Assembly (NCBI RefSeq): GCF_023229695.1
Contig: NZ_JALNYS010000018.1
Coordinates: 1-64,000, forward strand
Direction of reading: 5' to 3'
DNA from: Sulfuricurvum sp.
Lineage (GTDB): Bacteria; Campylobacterota; Campylobacteria; Campylobacterales; Sulfurimonadaceae
Length of the DNA stretch: 64,000 bases
Below, piece by piece: positions 8,980 to 17,791 of this stretch. The translations under genes were made by a program, and so were the position numbers. How positions within the stretch are numbered: the first letter of the stretch is position 1; every line of letters begins with the position of its first letter. The notes under the pieces were generated by a model. It worked only from the letters and a program-made list of their open reading frames with translations, did no database searches and was not told the DNA's origin.

Positions 8980-11586
8980 TTAGCGGTTTAAAATCTCCCG
9001 GATTTGCGTTTTAACCTCCTCATTCACGGACGTCAGCCGGGTCAGGAGGGAGAGATAATCGATCGATTCTCCCCTGCGGCTCCCCTCTTCCATCTGTTTG
9101 GCCAGATCAACAACCGGAGTAAAGAAGAGATTGGATGCCGCCCCTTTAATACTGTGCGCATTCATCTCGATTTGCCGCATCTCTCCTTGCTCAACCGCTT
9201 CTGTGAGCTTGAGCAGGTAAGGATCACACGAGCCGAGATAAACGTTCAACAGTCGAAGAATCACTTTCTCCGGCAAATGGAGTTCCTGAGCTATTCTCTT
9301 TAGATCCACGATACCATCGGTTCCGGCCGACTCGCAGAGGGTGAGCTTTCGGGAATCTTTTGGAACCGCAGGTTCGAGATATCGGTAAAGCAAAGACTTA
9401 AATTGATCCAGCACAATCGGTTTTGTCATGTAGCTGTCAAACCCCTCTTCTAAAAACCGTTCGCGGTCCCCCTCCATCGCATTGGCCGTCAGAGCGATAA
9501 TCGGGGTCGTACTTCCCGATTCTTTGATCTTTTGAAGCGCTTCTACCCCCCCCATAACCGGCATATTGACATCCATCAAAATAAGATCGAATTGCTCTTT
9601 CTCAAGTCGCTCAAGCGCTTCCTTCCCATTCGAGACGATAACGTATCCCAATCCCCATTGGGAGAGAATCTCCTCGATCAGTATCTGATTGACTTCGTTA
9701 TCCTCGGCAACGAGAATTTTTCCGCCCACCTCCATCGGTACAACACCCGAACCGCTTTCGGGCTGCAGATGCAGTTTGTTCATCGCCGATTTTAACAAAA
9801 CGTTGTACAGTCCGGAAAGATTATGGTCGATATCGCTGATCCATAACAGATACGGAGTGTGCATCGACCATCCGAAGTCCTCTTTGCAAATAACGATCAA
9901 ACTTACCTCCGCCGCAAGAAGCGCATCAATCATCTGCCGCTTTGCATTGCAAAAGAGGATATGGATATCGCCTCTGTCGAAACTTTCCGAAATCTCCGAA
10001 AGATTTTTCGTCTGAAACAAGATATGCAGACGCTCCAAATAGTGCTGAATCCTCGTTTGAGCGATACGATTCCCCTCTTCCTCGTTGTAGATAACAATCC
10101 TGAGCTCTTTGAACAATGCACTCAGGGTGTGTTCGCTCTCATACGGTTCCACCGATAGATCGAAATAAAAGTCGCTCCCCTCCCCGAGATCGCTTTTCAG
10201 CTCGATTTTTCCCCCCATCAATGAGACCAGATGGGAACTGATCGAGAGGCCAAGCCCTGTCCCTCCGAATTTACGCGTCGTTGAGCTGTCTGCCTGAGAA
10301 AAAGCTTCGAAGATATGGCCCTGTTTCCTTTTTTCAATACCGATGCCGCTGTCTTTCACCCCGATTCGCAAAACGCTCAACCCGTTCTCCACACGTAATC
10401 GTTTGACGTAAAAGGTGATTTTTCCGTATTCGGGGGTAAATTTGATCGCATTTCCCAGCAGATTGGTAATGACCTGCTGCAACCGCAACATATCGGCCAC
10501 GATCCCTTCGGGAACATCCGGATCAATAAGGCGTTCAAACGTAATATTTTTCTCATCCATCCGAGCCGTAAAGAGGGCCGTCATTTTTTCAAATTCGATA
10601 AACGGATTCCATCGGGAGTAATCGAGTTCAAATTTTCCGCTTTCGAGTTTTGAAAAATCGAGAATATCGTTGATAATCCCCAACAATGCGTTTGCACTGG
10701 CATTGATGATATCGGCGTAGCGCTGCTGTTTTGCATTCAGACCGCTCTCTTCAAGCAGTTTCGAAAATCCCAGTATCCCGTTCATAGGGGTCCGTATTTC
10801 ATGAGACATATTTGCCAGAAACATCGATTTGGATGCGTTGGCCGCATCGGCAATTTCTCTGGCTTCGCGAAGCTCCTCTTGTTTCTCCTCCATCACCTGA
10901 TTATGCCGATTCACCCGTTCCACCAGCTTTGCAATGATATTCATCACGCCATCCGTCTCTTTTTCACGTTTGATTGCCGAAAAATCGATCGAATCTCCGA
11001 TATGATACTTCCTGATCGCTTCCGTAATCTGTTCAAGCGGTCTGAAGAGATAGCGAATCGTGAAAGAGATGATAAAGACGATGATAATGATCATGACAAC
11101 GACGACGGTAAACCGTTGATACAAGGTTTCAACCATCTTGTTGTAGTGCTTTTTTGTATAATGAAGTTCGATTTTTCCGATCTCTTTGCTCAGCATGACA
11201 TCATGTATCGGATACTCTACCCGAAACACTTCCCCCTCCTCGACGGAGGGGATATGGCTGAAAATCGGTTTGCCCTCAAAAGTGACGGCCAATCCGATCA
11301 CATCTTTATTGTGCAGCACGTTTTGCGCAAAATCTCTGTTTTCTCCGTCCAGCTGTAAAAAATGGTTCATCGTCAGCGTCGGTTCGATCGTCTTGGCGAT
11401 CATCTCCGCTTTTTGCCGTTCAATCCGGGAGATATCGGTGGTAATGACTTTTTTGACCGAAAAATAGAGGATGAAGATAAACAAAATTCCCAAAAAAGCC
11501 AGTAAAAGGGTAATTTTCAAACGGATGGAAAGGGTAATTGCATCTTTCATCAGCGAACTTTCTTTTCTCTTTATCACAGGATACAT
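8980..11586 (-). CDS. Hybrid sensor histidine kinase with receiver and HPt domains (module 1)
   Basis: An 868-residue hybrid kinase. Membrane helices at about 24-43 and 160-180 enclose a periplasmic sensor of about 115 residues. A linker and coiled coil (to about 250) leads to the kinase core with H262 (NMSHEIRTPMNG) and ATPase motifs NLLGNAIKF, DSGIGI and GTGLGLSIS. Then follow a degenerate receiver-like segment, a canonical receiver (VAEDNEVNQ, phospho-acceptor in LMDVNMPVMGG, conserved TKP) and a C-terminal HPt domain (AHSIKGAASNLF). It can therefore run a full phosphorelay, but no partner regulator is adjacent. It converges on the TonB/YfiR-like pair, ending nine bases from it. An internal start at 11550 is possible. 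Confidence 0.9.
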   Translation of the reverse strand: MYPVIKRKESSLMKDAITLSIRLKITLLLAFLGILFIFILYFSVKKVITTDISRIERQKAEMIAKTIEPTLTMNHFLQLDGENRDFAQNVLHNKDVIGLAVTFEGKPIFSHIPSVEEGEVFRVEYPIHDVMLSKEIGKIELHYTKKHYNKMVETLYQRFTVVVVMIIIIVFIISFTIRYLFRPLEQITEAIRKYHIGDSIDFSAIKREKETDGVMNIIAKLVERVNRHNQVMEEKQEELREAREIADAANASKSMFLANMSHEIRTPMNGILGFSKLLEESGLNAKQQRYADIINASANALLGIINDILDFSKLESGKFELDYSRWNPFIEFEKMTALFTARMDEKNITFERLIDPDVPEGIVADMLRLQQVITNLLGNAIKFTPEYGKITFYVKRLRVENGLSVLRIGVKDSGIGIEKRKQGHIFEAFSQADSSTTRKFGGTGLGLSISSHLVSLMGGKIELKSDLGEGSDFYFDLSVEPYESEHTLSALFKELRIVIYNEEEGNRIAQTRIQHYLERLHILFQTKNLSEISESFDRGDIHILFCNAKRQMIDALLAAEVSLIVICKEDFGWSMHTPYLLWISDIDHNLSGLYNVLLKSAMNKLHLQPESGSGVVPMEVGGKILVAEDNEVNQILIEEILSQWGLGYVIVSNGKEALERLEKEQFDLILMDVNMPVMGGVEALQKIKESGSTTPIIALTANAMEGDRERFLEEGFDSYMTKPIVLDQFKSLLYRYLEPAVPKDSRKLTLCESAGTDGIVDLKRIAQELHLPEKVILRLLNVYLGSCDPYLLKLTEAVEQGEMRQIEMNAHSIKGAASNLFFTPVVDLAKQMEEGSRRGESIDYLSLLTRLTSVNEEVKTQIREILNR

Positions 11587-11617
11587 TCCAATCGGCTCTC
11601 TACTTCATCCATTCTTT

Positions 11618-11668
11618 AGAAAAAGGATCATCTGTACTTCCTGAAGCAAGATGATCCACTTTTTTTCT
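11618..11668 (-). terminator. Rho-independent terminator-like hairpin
   Basis: GGATCATCT (11625-11633) pairs with AGATGATCC (11649-11657), a 9-bp perfect stem extended by CTTC/GAAG in the loop. On the minus strand it is followed by TTTTTC, so it fits termination of the small gene at 11714-12043 ahead of the hybrid kinase. Plus-strand reading also gives a T-run (CTTTTTTTC), so it may act both ways. Confidence 0.75.
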
Positions 11669-11713
11669 TTAGTATGCAATCAAAATGCTTCCGTTGTGAT
11701 TAAACGATCCTCT

Positions 11714-12043
11714 TTATCCGCAAGAGGGGACATTTCCCGAATCACTGCCGTACTCTTTGGCAAAATCGCCGATATCTTGAAGTTTGTTTTGCATATCCGG
11801 ATTGTTTAGAACCGCAGAGGCTGCCGGAAAACGCTCACCGTACTCTTTAATAAACCCCTGTGCGTTGTTGTCGAACAGCTCTCCCCATTCCGCAACGGTG
11901 TGTTCTGCGGCAAACTTGGTACCGTTCATCCCAAATTTTGCTTTAAGCGTTTTGAGATAGACTTTTTGTCCGCTTTTGGAATCCGCATGCACCATGGATA
12001 GACTCAGAGCTACCGCTACGAATATTGCCATAAACTTTTTCAT
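11714..12043 (-). CDS. Small periplasmic cytochrome-c-like protein lacking a heme motif
   Basis: A 109-residue exported protein: signal peptide about 1-20 (SMVHA-DS), then SGQKVYLKTLKAKFG...KFAAEHTVAEWGELFDN. I recall similar small proteins in Campylobacterota annotated as cytochrome c, but there is no CXXCH here and the only cysteine is near the C-terminus (PSCG), so heme attachment of the usual type is not supported. AAGGAG precedes the ATG. Terminator-like hairpin downstream. Function unknown. Confidence 0.7.
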   Translation of the reverse strand: MKKFMAIFVAVALSLSMVHADSKSGQKVYLKTLKAKFGMNGTKFAAEHTVAEWGELFDNNAQGFIKEYGERFPAASAVLNNPDMQNKLQDIGDFAKEYGSDSGNVPSCG

Positions 12044-12150
12044 TGTTTTCTCCTTATCCGTTGATTTGGAACCTTCCCGGAAGGAAAAGAGGTTCTCTTT
12101 TTGGATAAGAGAAGTATAAAAAAAGATCGTGGAGAAATTGTGAAGGGGAT

Positions 12151-12366
12151 TTAAACGTTCTGGAGTCTTTCGAGCAATGCCGAAATCTGTTTTTCCTGTT
12201 CATATAAAGCAAGATTTTTACGAACATAGGCTTGAAGAAGAAGTTTTAGATCATTATTCCCGGATACATTAAAATCCTCCCCCATCTGTACGCTCAAAAA
12301 TTTTGCAAACCCCTCTTCGACATCAATATCGTACCGCTTGGCATTGAGGGTAAGAGAAAGTTTCAT
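12151..12366 (-). CDS. Conserved-type small protein, unknown function
   Basis: A 71-residue soluble protein with a beta-rich first half (MKLSLTLNAKRYDIDVEEGF) and a helical second half with a leucine pattern (ALYEQEKQISALLERL). It has no signal peptide or metal motif. It starts eight bases after the coiled-coil gene at 12375-12635, so the two are co-transcribed and may interact (inference). Not recognised as a named family. Confidence 0.6.
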   Translation of the reverse strand: MKLSLTLNAKRYDIDVEEGFAKFLSVQMGEDFNVSGNNDLKLLLQAYVRKNLALYEQEKQISALLERLQNV

Positions 12367-12374
12367 TATCGTGA

Positions 12375-12635
12375 CTACCCTAATAAACTTTCGATTCTCG
12401 CAACAATCGCTTCAATCTCGTTATCTTTGGCCGAAAGCTCACCTTTGAGACGTTCAATCTCACGATCTTTCTCCGAAAGTTCCGCTGTAAAAAGCTCAAT
12501 CTCTTCCTCTTTGCTTTGCGTATTGCTGCGGCACGCAACAATCTCATGCTGCATATTTTTCAACTCTTCCGTTACGGCAGAGTGCTTTGTCATCAATTCC
12601 GCCGTCAGTGCGGTAAGGCGTTCTATAGGTGTCAT
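12375..12635 (-). CDS. Small coiled-coil protein
   Basis: An 86-residue, almost wholly helical, highly charged protein with heptad spacing from about residue 5 to 84 (for example EIELFTAELSEKDREIERL), ending in LLG. Size and composition recall cell-division coiled coils such as ZapB or SlyX, but there is no diagnostic residue, so I give no name. It is first gene of a two-gene unit with 12151-12366. Confidence 0.6.
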   Translation of the reverse strand: MTPIERLTALTAELMTKHSAVTEELKNMQHEIVACRSNTQSKEEEIELFTAELSEKDREIERLKGELSAKDNEIEAIVARIESLLG

Positions 12636-12715
12636 GTGGTTAACCTTGGGTAATAGTATTCTTTATAATTCTAGCATAAATTCACAGTGTGTATCACCAT
12701 TTGAAATTTTCACCT

Positions 12716-15400
12716 TCACTTTTCTCCCCCCTCCTCTTTTTCGATCTTCCCGATTAGCGCCGTTTTTTTCAGAAATACCCTCTCCATCTCCGCAGCAGTG
12801 ATCGGTTTGGCGTAAAAAAAACCCTGAATATTTTCACACCCGTTTTGAATTAAAAAATCTTTCTGCTCTGCCGTTTCGACCCCCTCGGCGATCACACTGA
12901 GTCTCAAACTCTTGGCCAAAGCGATCACCGCTTTGGCAATACCGGCATCTTCATCGTCATCGGGAAGATCGTCTACAAACGATTTGTCAATTTTTAACTT
13001 ATCGATCGGAAGCCGTTTGAGATAGGAGAGGGAAGAGTATCCTGTTCCGAAATCGTCAATCGCGATCTGAACCCCCCGCTCACTGATCTGTTTTAACATC
13101 ACAATAGCCTCTTCGGGATTGGTCATGATCTGACTTTCGGTAATTTCCAGTTCAAGCCACTCCCACTCAAAGTGCGTCTCACGGCATATCTCTTTGAAAA
13201 TCTCCATAAAATCTTTTTGCTGCAGCTGTTTTATCGCCAGGTTTAGGGCTAATACCCCGGGATTGAACCCATCGGCGTACCACTGCCGTATCTGATTCAT
13301 CGCCGTTTTCATCACCCATCGGTCCAACAAGACGATCAGCCCTGTCTCTTCGGCAATCGGAATAAATTTCGCGGGGGGAATCAACCCCTTCGTCGGATGG
13401 TTCCAGCGGACCAGCGCTTCCATCCCGATCAATTCACCGCTATTGCCGTTGATCTGCGGCTGATAATAAACAACGAACTCATCCTTCTCCAGCGCCTGAC
13501 GCAAACTGGTTTCCAGCATAACCCGCTCATACGCCACATCGGTCATCTCGGCCGAATAAAACTGAAAGTTATTCCGTCCCGCATATTTTGCGCGATACAT
13601 TGCGGTATCCGCATACATGATCAGTTTGTGCGCTTCCCTGTTGTCTTTCGGAAAAAGGCTGATACCGATACTCGTTGAGAGGTAGAGTTTACGCCCGTCA
13701 ATCCAAATGGGTTCGACAAAGCTTTGAAGAAGTTTTTGGGCCAATTGTGCGGCATCCTGACTTTGGAGCAGCTCCTCCGCCAACAAAACAAATTCATCAC
13801 CGCCGAAACGTGCCAGAGTATCCTCTTTGCGGATATTGCCGTGCAGCCGATGCGCAATCTCCTGAAGCACTTTATCCCCGATCTCATGCCCCAAAGAGTC
13901 ATTAATGTGCTTGAAATGGTCCAGATCGATAAAGAAAAGGGCCAGTTTGTTTTGATGGCGTTTCGCTTTTTCGATCGCCTGGGATAAGCGATCATTAAAC
14001 AAGGTACGATTGGGAAGATTGGTGAGGGTATCATAATAGGCATGATGGTATAAGATATTTTTTTGTTCTTCCTGCTGTTTTTTAAACGACTCCTCCTCCG
14101 TAATGTCATTAAACATAGCGATATAGTGATCGACCTCTGTACTCGCCCCTTTTACCGCTTGGATCGTTATCAATTCTGAAAAGAGTTCACCGTTTTTTCG
14201 TCTGTTGAGTATTTTTCCGCTCCACTGCCCTGTATGGGAAAGTACGTCGAACATCGCGGCGTAAAATGCCGTATCCTGCATCCCAGAAGCGATCAATTTC
14301 GGTTTTTTTCCGATGGTCTCTTCTTCGCTGTATCCGGTGATCTTGGTAAATGCGGGGTTAATACTGACAATGCGCTGATCCGAATCACAGATAAAAATAG
14401 CCTGAGAACTGTTTGTGTGGATCAGTCCCGCCAGCTCCCGTTCGGTAATGTCCGAATTTGTCCCGACCATACGCAAAGGGCGATTGTTTTGATCACGGCT
14501 GATCACTTTTCCACGGGACAAGACCCATGACCAGCTCCCGTTTTTTTGCAGTACGCGATGTTTGTTGATGTAAAAATCGGTTTTTCCCTCCAGATGCGCC
14601 TGCAAATCAGCACGCATCGCTTGTGCGTCCGAGGGGTGAATCGCGGAGTCGTCCCCGCTGCTTTTAAGAGGGTTATCCGGATTTTCAAATACGGAGAGCT
14701 GATTTCTTGATTGGATGAGGGTGTCGTATTTGATATCCCAATCCCAAACATTATCCGATCCCCCTTCCAGGATGAATTTCCACCGCTCTTCGCTTTGGTT
14801 CAATGCCTCTTCGGCCCGGATGCGGAGGCTCTTTTCGCGCATAAGGTCCAGAGTCCGCATCGACAGGCTCTCGTACATGGTCAGTACCGTTTCGATCACC
14901 ACTTTCATAAAACCGGTCATTTTTTCGCTGGCATCGGCTTTGGCCTCTTTCAGCGGGTATCCCGATCGGATCTTTTGGACCGCAAGAGCCATCCGCTTAT
15001 CGGTATCGAGAATATGGTAGGCGAGCCACTTCGATAAAAAGGTAACGACATCATAGACGACCTCATCCAATGACGCGTGATCGGCATTGCTTCGCAAGGC
15101 GACGATCTTGGCACTAAACGAGCCGTGCGTTTGTTCGTGATTGGTAAACCATTCATCCTCCTGAAAATATTCAGACCATATTTTCTCCTCGGACTTAAAA
15201 TGGTAGTCCGCATACTCTGCCAATTCATCAAAGATCGTATGGAGTTTGATCGTATCGGAACGATTTGCGAGGTGTGCCGCCAACTGATTTAAAATATCGA
15301 CAAGTTTTTTATGCTGCTCATCGATCAGAGCGATACCGGTCTCAAAATTTGCGGTCCAGGGGAAAATTTCAAAGAAAACCATCGTATTATCGTTTATCAT
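12716..15400 (-). CDS. Hemerythrin-PAS-PAS-GGDEF-EAL cyclic-di-GMP enzyme
   Basis: An 894-residue cytosolic protein. Residues about 7-135 are a bacteriohemerythrin domain: DEQHKKL, YADYHFKSEE and NHEQTHGSF supply the His/Glu ligands and AYHILDTD the last His/Asp, so a di-iron oxygen-binding site looks complete. Two PAS domains follow (about 205-440). The GGDEF domain has an intact RFGGDEF and an RxxD (RKED) five residues ahead, matching a product-inhibition site. The EAL domain has GMEALVRW, ELEITES, DDFGTGYSS and IAEGVET, all consistent with an active phosphodiesterase. Both activities look possible; net direction cannot be read. Oxygen or redox control of c-di-GMP is inferred. It lies between the two TonB/YfiR-like modules. 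An alternative start is 15385. Confidence 0.92.
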   Translation of the reverse strand: MINDNTMVFFEIFPWTANFETGIALIDEQHKKLVDILNQLAAHLANRSDTIKLHTIFDELAEYADYHFKSEEKIWSEYFQEDEWFTNHEQTHGSFSAKIVALRSNADHASLDEVVYDVVTFLSKWLAYHILDTDKRMALAVQKIRSGYPLKEAKADASEKMTGFMKVVIETVLTMYESLSMRTLDLMREKSLRIRAEEALNQSEERWKFILEGGSDNVWDWDIKYDTLIQSRNQLSVFENPDNPLKSSGDDSAIHPSDAQAMRADLQAHLEGKTDFYINKHRVLQKNGSWSWVLSRGKVISRDQNNRPLRMVGTNSDITERELAGLIHTNSSQAIFICDSDQRIVSINPAFTKITGYSEEETIGKKPKLIASGMQDTAFYAAMFDVLSHTGQWSGKILNRRKNGELFSELITIQAVKGASTEVDHYIAMFNDITEEESFKKQQEEQKNILYHHAYYDTLTNLPNRTLFNDRLSQAIEKAKRHQNKLALFFIDLDHFKHINDSLGHEIGDKVLQEIAHRLHGNIRKEDTLARFGGDEFVLLAEELLQSQDAAQLAQKLLQSFVEPIWIDGRKLYLSTSIGISLFPKDNREAHKLIMYADTAMYRAKYAGRNNFQFYSAEMTDVAYERVMLETSLRQALEKDEFVVYYQPQINGNSGELIGMEALVRWNHPTKGLIPPAKFIPIAEETGLIVLLDRWVMKTAMNQIRQWYADGFNPGVLALNLAIKQLQQKDFMEIFKEICRETHFEWEWLELEITESQIMTNPEEAIVMLKQISERGVQIAIDDFGTGYSSLSYLKRLPIDKLKIDKSFVDDLPDDDEDAGIAKAVIALAKSLRLSVIAEGVETAEQKDFLIQNGCENIQGFFYAKPITAAEMERVFLKKTALIGKIEKEEGGEK

Positions 15401-15607
15401 CTATCGTATACCCTTAGCCATTCAACGTAATCGGAAAAAACCAACTCTTCGAATTATGTTTTTCTTAATGAAGAAATCTACTGTTTCTTTCTAAAGTTTA
15501 GCATAAATTTTATTGTATCGTCAATCCGTCCCCTACACGTACGAATTCACTTTTGGGACGCTATTTTATCGCCAATACTACGGCCATATTCGAAAATTCA
15601 ACGTACT

Positions 15608-15726
15608 AGCTGACCTTACAGGGGAGTTAATCTCCCGCATCCGAAAGATGCGGGTAGCTTTAGGGGGGTGCAGGGGACATCTGTCCCCGCCATTTTCTGG
15701 GCTTCGCCCGGAAAATGCGTAACATC
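15608..15726 (+). repeat. Multi-hairpin intergenic repeat, variant A, copy 2
   Basis: Hairpins at 15634-15654 (CCCGCATC stem, CGAAA loop, same as copy 1), 15673-15688 (GGGGAC/GTCCCC) and 15691-15717 (12-bp stem, TTC loop). Compared with copy 1, a C-G pair in the last stem has become T-A, so pairing is kept. It occupies most of the 325-base gap between the GGDEF-EAL gene and the YfiR-like gene, ending at the latter's stop codon. The rest of that gap holds only AT-rich sequence. Confidence 0.8.
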
Positions 15727-16256
15727 TAATAAGATTGAGAGAGTTTCAAGAAACCGTATTCAAACGTAAACGGTACCTCTTTAAGCGTGGAGAGATTGAT
15801 ATAGGGTTTGACGCTTCTTCCGATATAGAGTGAAACGGCAGCCCCGTTTTGCAGCACCAGAGGATCGAAAGAAAACGTCAGCGTTTTGTTCTTGTGCGCG
15901 TATTCCAGTAAGGCCGGGAGCATACTATCATCGGGGTCCATAAGCAAAATAAAACCATGCGCATTTTTGACCTCAAAACCCTCTTTTATCGAGACAACCG
16001 AGCAGGTAAGCGAATAATTGCTCAGCGTTCCATGGTATTGACGTTCAATCATCTCTGCCAATTGCTGTGCGGTCTGTTTGTTTGATCCCCCCGTTATAAT
16101 GACGATATTTACGGTCGTTTGAATACGTTCTTTTGTCCCTTTTTCCATCAAGGCTATTTTGGGAAATATTTTTGCCCCTATCTGCAATAGCGTCGAATCA
16201 TACGTTGTACCCCAAAGGAGAACCGGTATGAAAAAAAGGAGGATAAATTTTATCAT
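15726..16256 (-). CDS. YfiR-like periplasmic protein (module 2)
   Basis: A 176-residue exported protein: signal peptide about 1-16, then IGAKIFPKIALMEKG, a middle segment HGFILLMDPDD, and a C-terminal SVKPYINLSTLKEVPFTF. It has the same length and motif order as the product of 8440-8970 and is probably its paralogue. The start codon overlaps the stop of the upstream kinase gene by four bases (ATGA), so it is translationally coupled to the sensor kinase. YfiR/DUF4154 membership is a moderate call from pattern only; a periplasmic partner for the kinase is inferred. Confidence 0.6.
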   Translation of the reverse strand: MIKFILLFFIPVLLWGTTYDSTLLQIGAKIFPKIALMEKGTKERIQTTVNIVIITGGSNKQTAQQLAEMIERQYHGTLSNYSLTCSVVSIKEGFEVKNAHGFILLMDPDDSMLPALLEYAHKNKTLTFSFDPLVLQNGAAVSLYIGRSVKPYINLSTLKEVPFTFEYGFLKLSQSY

Positions 16257-17683
16257 TCTCGCCCCAGAGGTATGCTCAAGGTGAAAAGAGCGCCTTCACG
16301 GTTATTGCTCACACTGAGGAGCCCTTCGAAATGTTTTTCGATGATCACCTTGGACATATACAGCCCGATACCGGTCCCCTTTTCATGAAGTTTGGTCGTA
16401 AAATAGGGTTCAAAAATTCGCTCCTGAATCGAAGGGGAGATCCCCCCTCCGGTATCGCTTATATCGATATAAAAATGGGTTGCATCGCAACGGAGGATAA
16501 CGTCGATTTTTCCTTCGGTTGAATTGTGTTTACTCTTAATGGCCTCTTTAGCGTTATTGACGATATTTAAAATCACCTGTTTGAATTCGTTGACAACGCC
16601 GAAAATCTCTTTATGGCATTGTTCATCGATCCGATAGGTGATGTTGGCATAGCGCAGTTGTTCGCCGATCAGGGCAAATATTTCATGGATAGGGCCGATG
16701 GGATCGAAATGGACCGATTTTTTATCGGTGTTGAAAAAATTCCGGAAATCATCGATCGTATTCGACATGAAAGCAAGATTATTATTGATGATGGTACTGT
16801 TTTTCTCAATCTCCTCCTCTTTGAGCAAGCCGAAGGAGCGTTTCATCTCAATTTCGGCGACTGCCAACCCGATGATATTCAAAGGCTGACGCCATTGATG
16901 GGCGATACTTTCAATCATTTCACCCATTGCCGCAAGGCGGGATTGGTGGATAAGGAGCTGTTCTTTTTCACGGCGCTGGATAATTTCGCTCTCAACACGA
17001 TTTTCAAGTTCATTATTGATCTACTCCATCTGGCAGCGGTAGTTATCGATGGTTTCGAGCATCTTATTGGCCGAAGAGGTGATGGTGATGATCTCGCTAT
17101 TGGTATTATCGCTTTTAAACGGTTGGGAAGTTTTATCGATGGTATAGCTCCCCATCCAGTTTGATAAAAGACGAAGAACAAAAAACTGTTTCCGGAAATA
17201 CCAATAGGTGATAGAAAAGATCAGCAGTGCAAACAGCGAGAGAAGGACGAGTTCCCTAAAAAGTTTCGTTTGCAGATCGTGCACGAAGGTGTTTGAATAA
17301 CGGATCACAAGGGTGGCCTGGTGCTGATGGGTGATGGAATCGACCACGGGAGCAGAGAGGGTAATCGTCTCTTGTGTTTTGGAATGGGGATAGTGCTGCT
17401 CAAAAATAACGTTATTGTCCGCACCGATCAGCGATACCTTCAGAATATTAGGGTTTTGAAAAAAGGTACGCATTACATCGCTGAGCATCTCTTGCTGATC
17501 GAACGTCAGATACGTGGAGATGATGGGGGTGAGCGTTTGGGTAACCAGCTCTATTTTTGCCCTTTCACTTTCGTTGAGTACCGAAGAGACGGTGATCTGA
17601 ATAAAAATAAATATGGGGGCAATGACGGCGATGTAAAGCAGCCAGAATACCCAGGCAAATTTTCCGATAAGTGAATTTGTCAT
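16253..17683 (-). pseudogene. Sensor histidine kinase interrupted by an in-frame amber codon (module 2)
   Basis: One reading frame encodes a whole kinase but carries TAG at 17023-17021. The upstream part (17683-17021, about 220 residues) has membrane helices near residues 10-30 and 165-185 around a periplasmic sensor. After the stop, the same frame continues INNELENRVESEI...RREKEQLLIHQSRLAAMGEM, the usual coiled-coil linker, into the kinase core (IESIAHQWRQPLN with the phospho-accepting His, NIVNNAKEAI, DTGGGI, GTGIGLYMSK). A single CAG-to-TAG change explains the break. The ATG at 16927 could give a soluble kinase fragment (16927-16253). No frameshift or other damage is visible, so it may be a recent mutation, a split gene, readthrough or a sequence error. 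Confidence 0.85.
17021..17023 (-). other. In-frame amber stop between sensor and kinase halves
   Basis: Plus-strand CTA reads TAG on the minus strand. It lies between codons for DNYRCQME and INNELENRV in a continuous coding frame, at a place where related kinases commonly have Gln. Confidence 0.9.
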
Positions 17684-17791
17684 CATAATCCAATGCGCAA
17701 TAACATAAAACAATGCTATATAAATTTTAGTTAATATCCTATTAATTTTGGTACAATCTTTTCACTGATTAAACTTTTGAACGGATCTATT

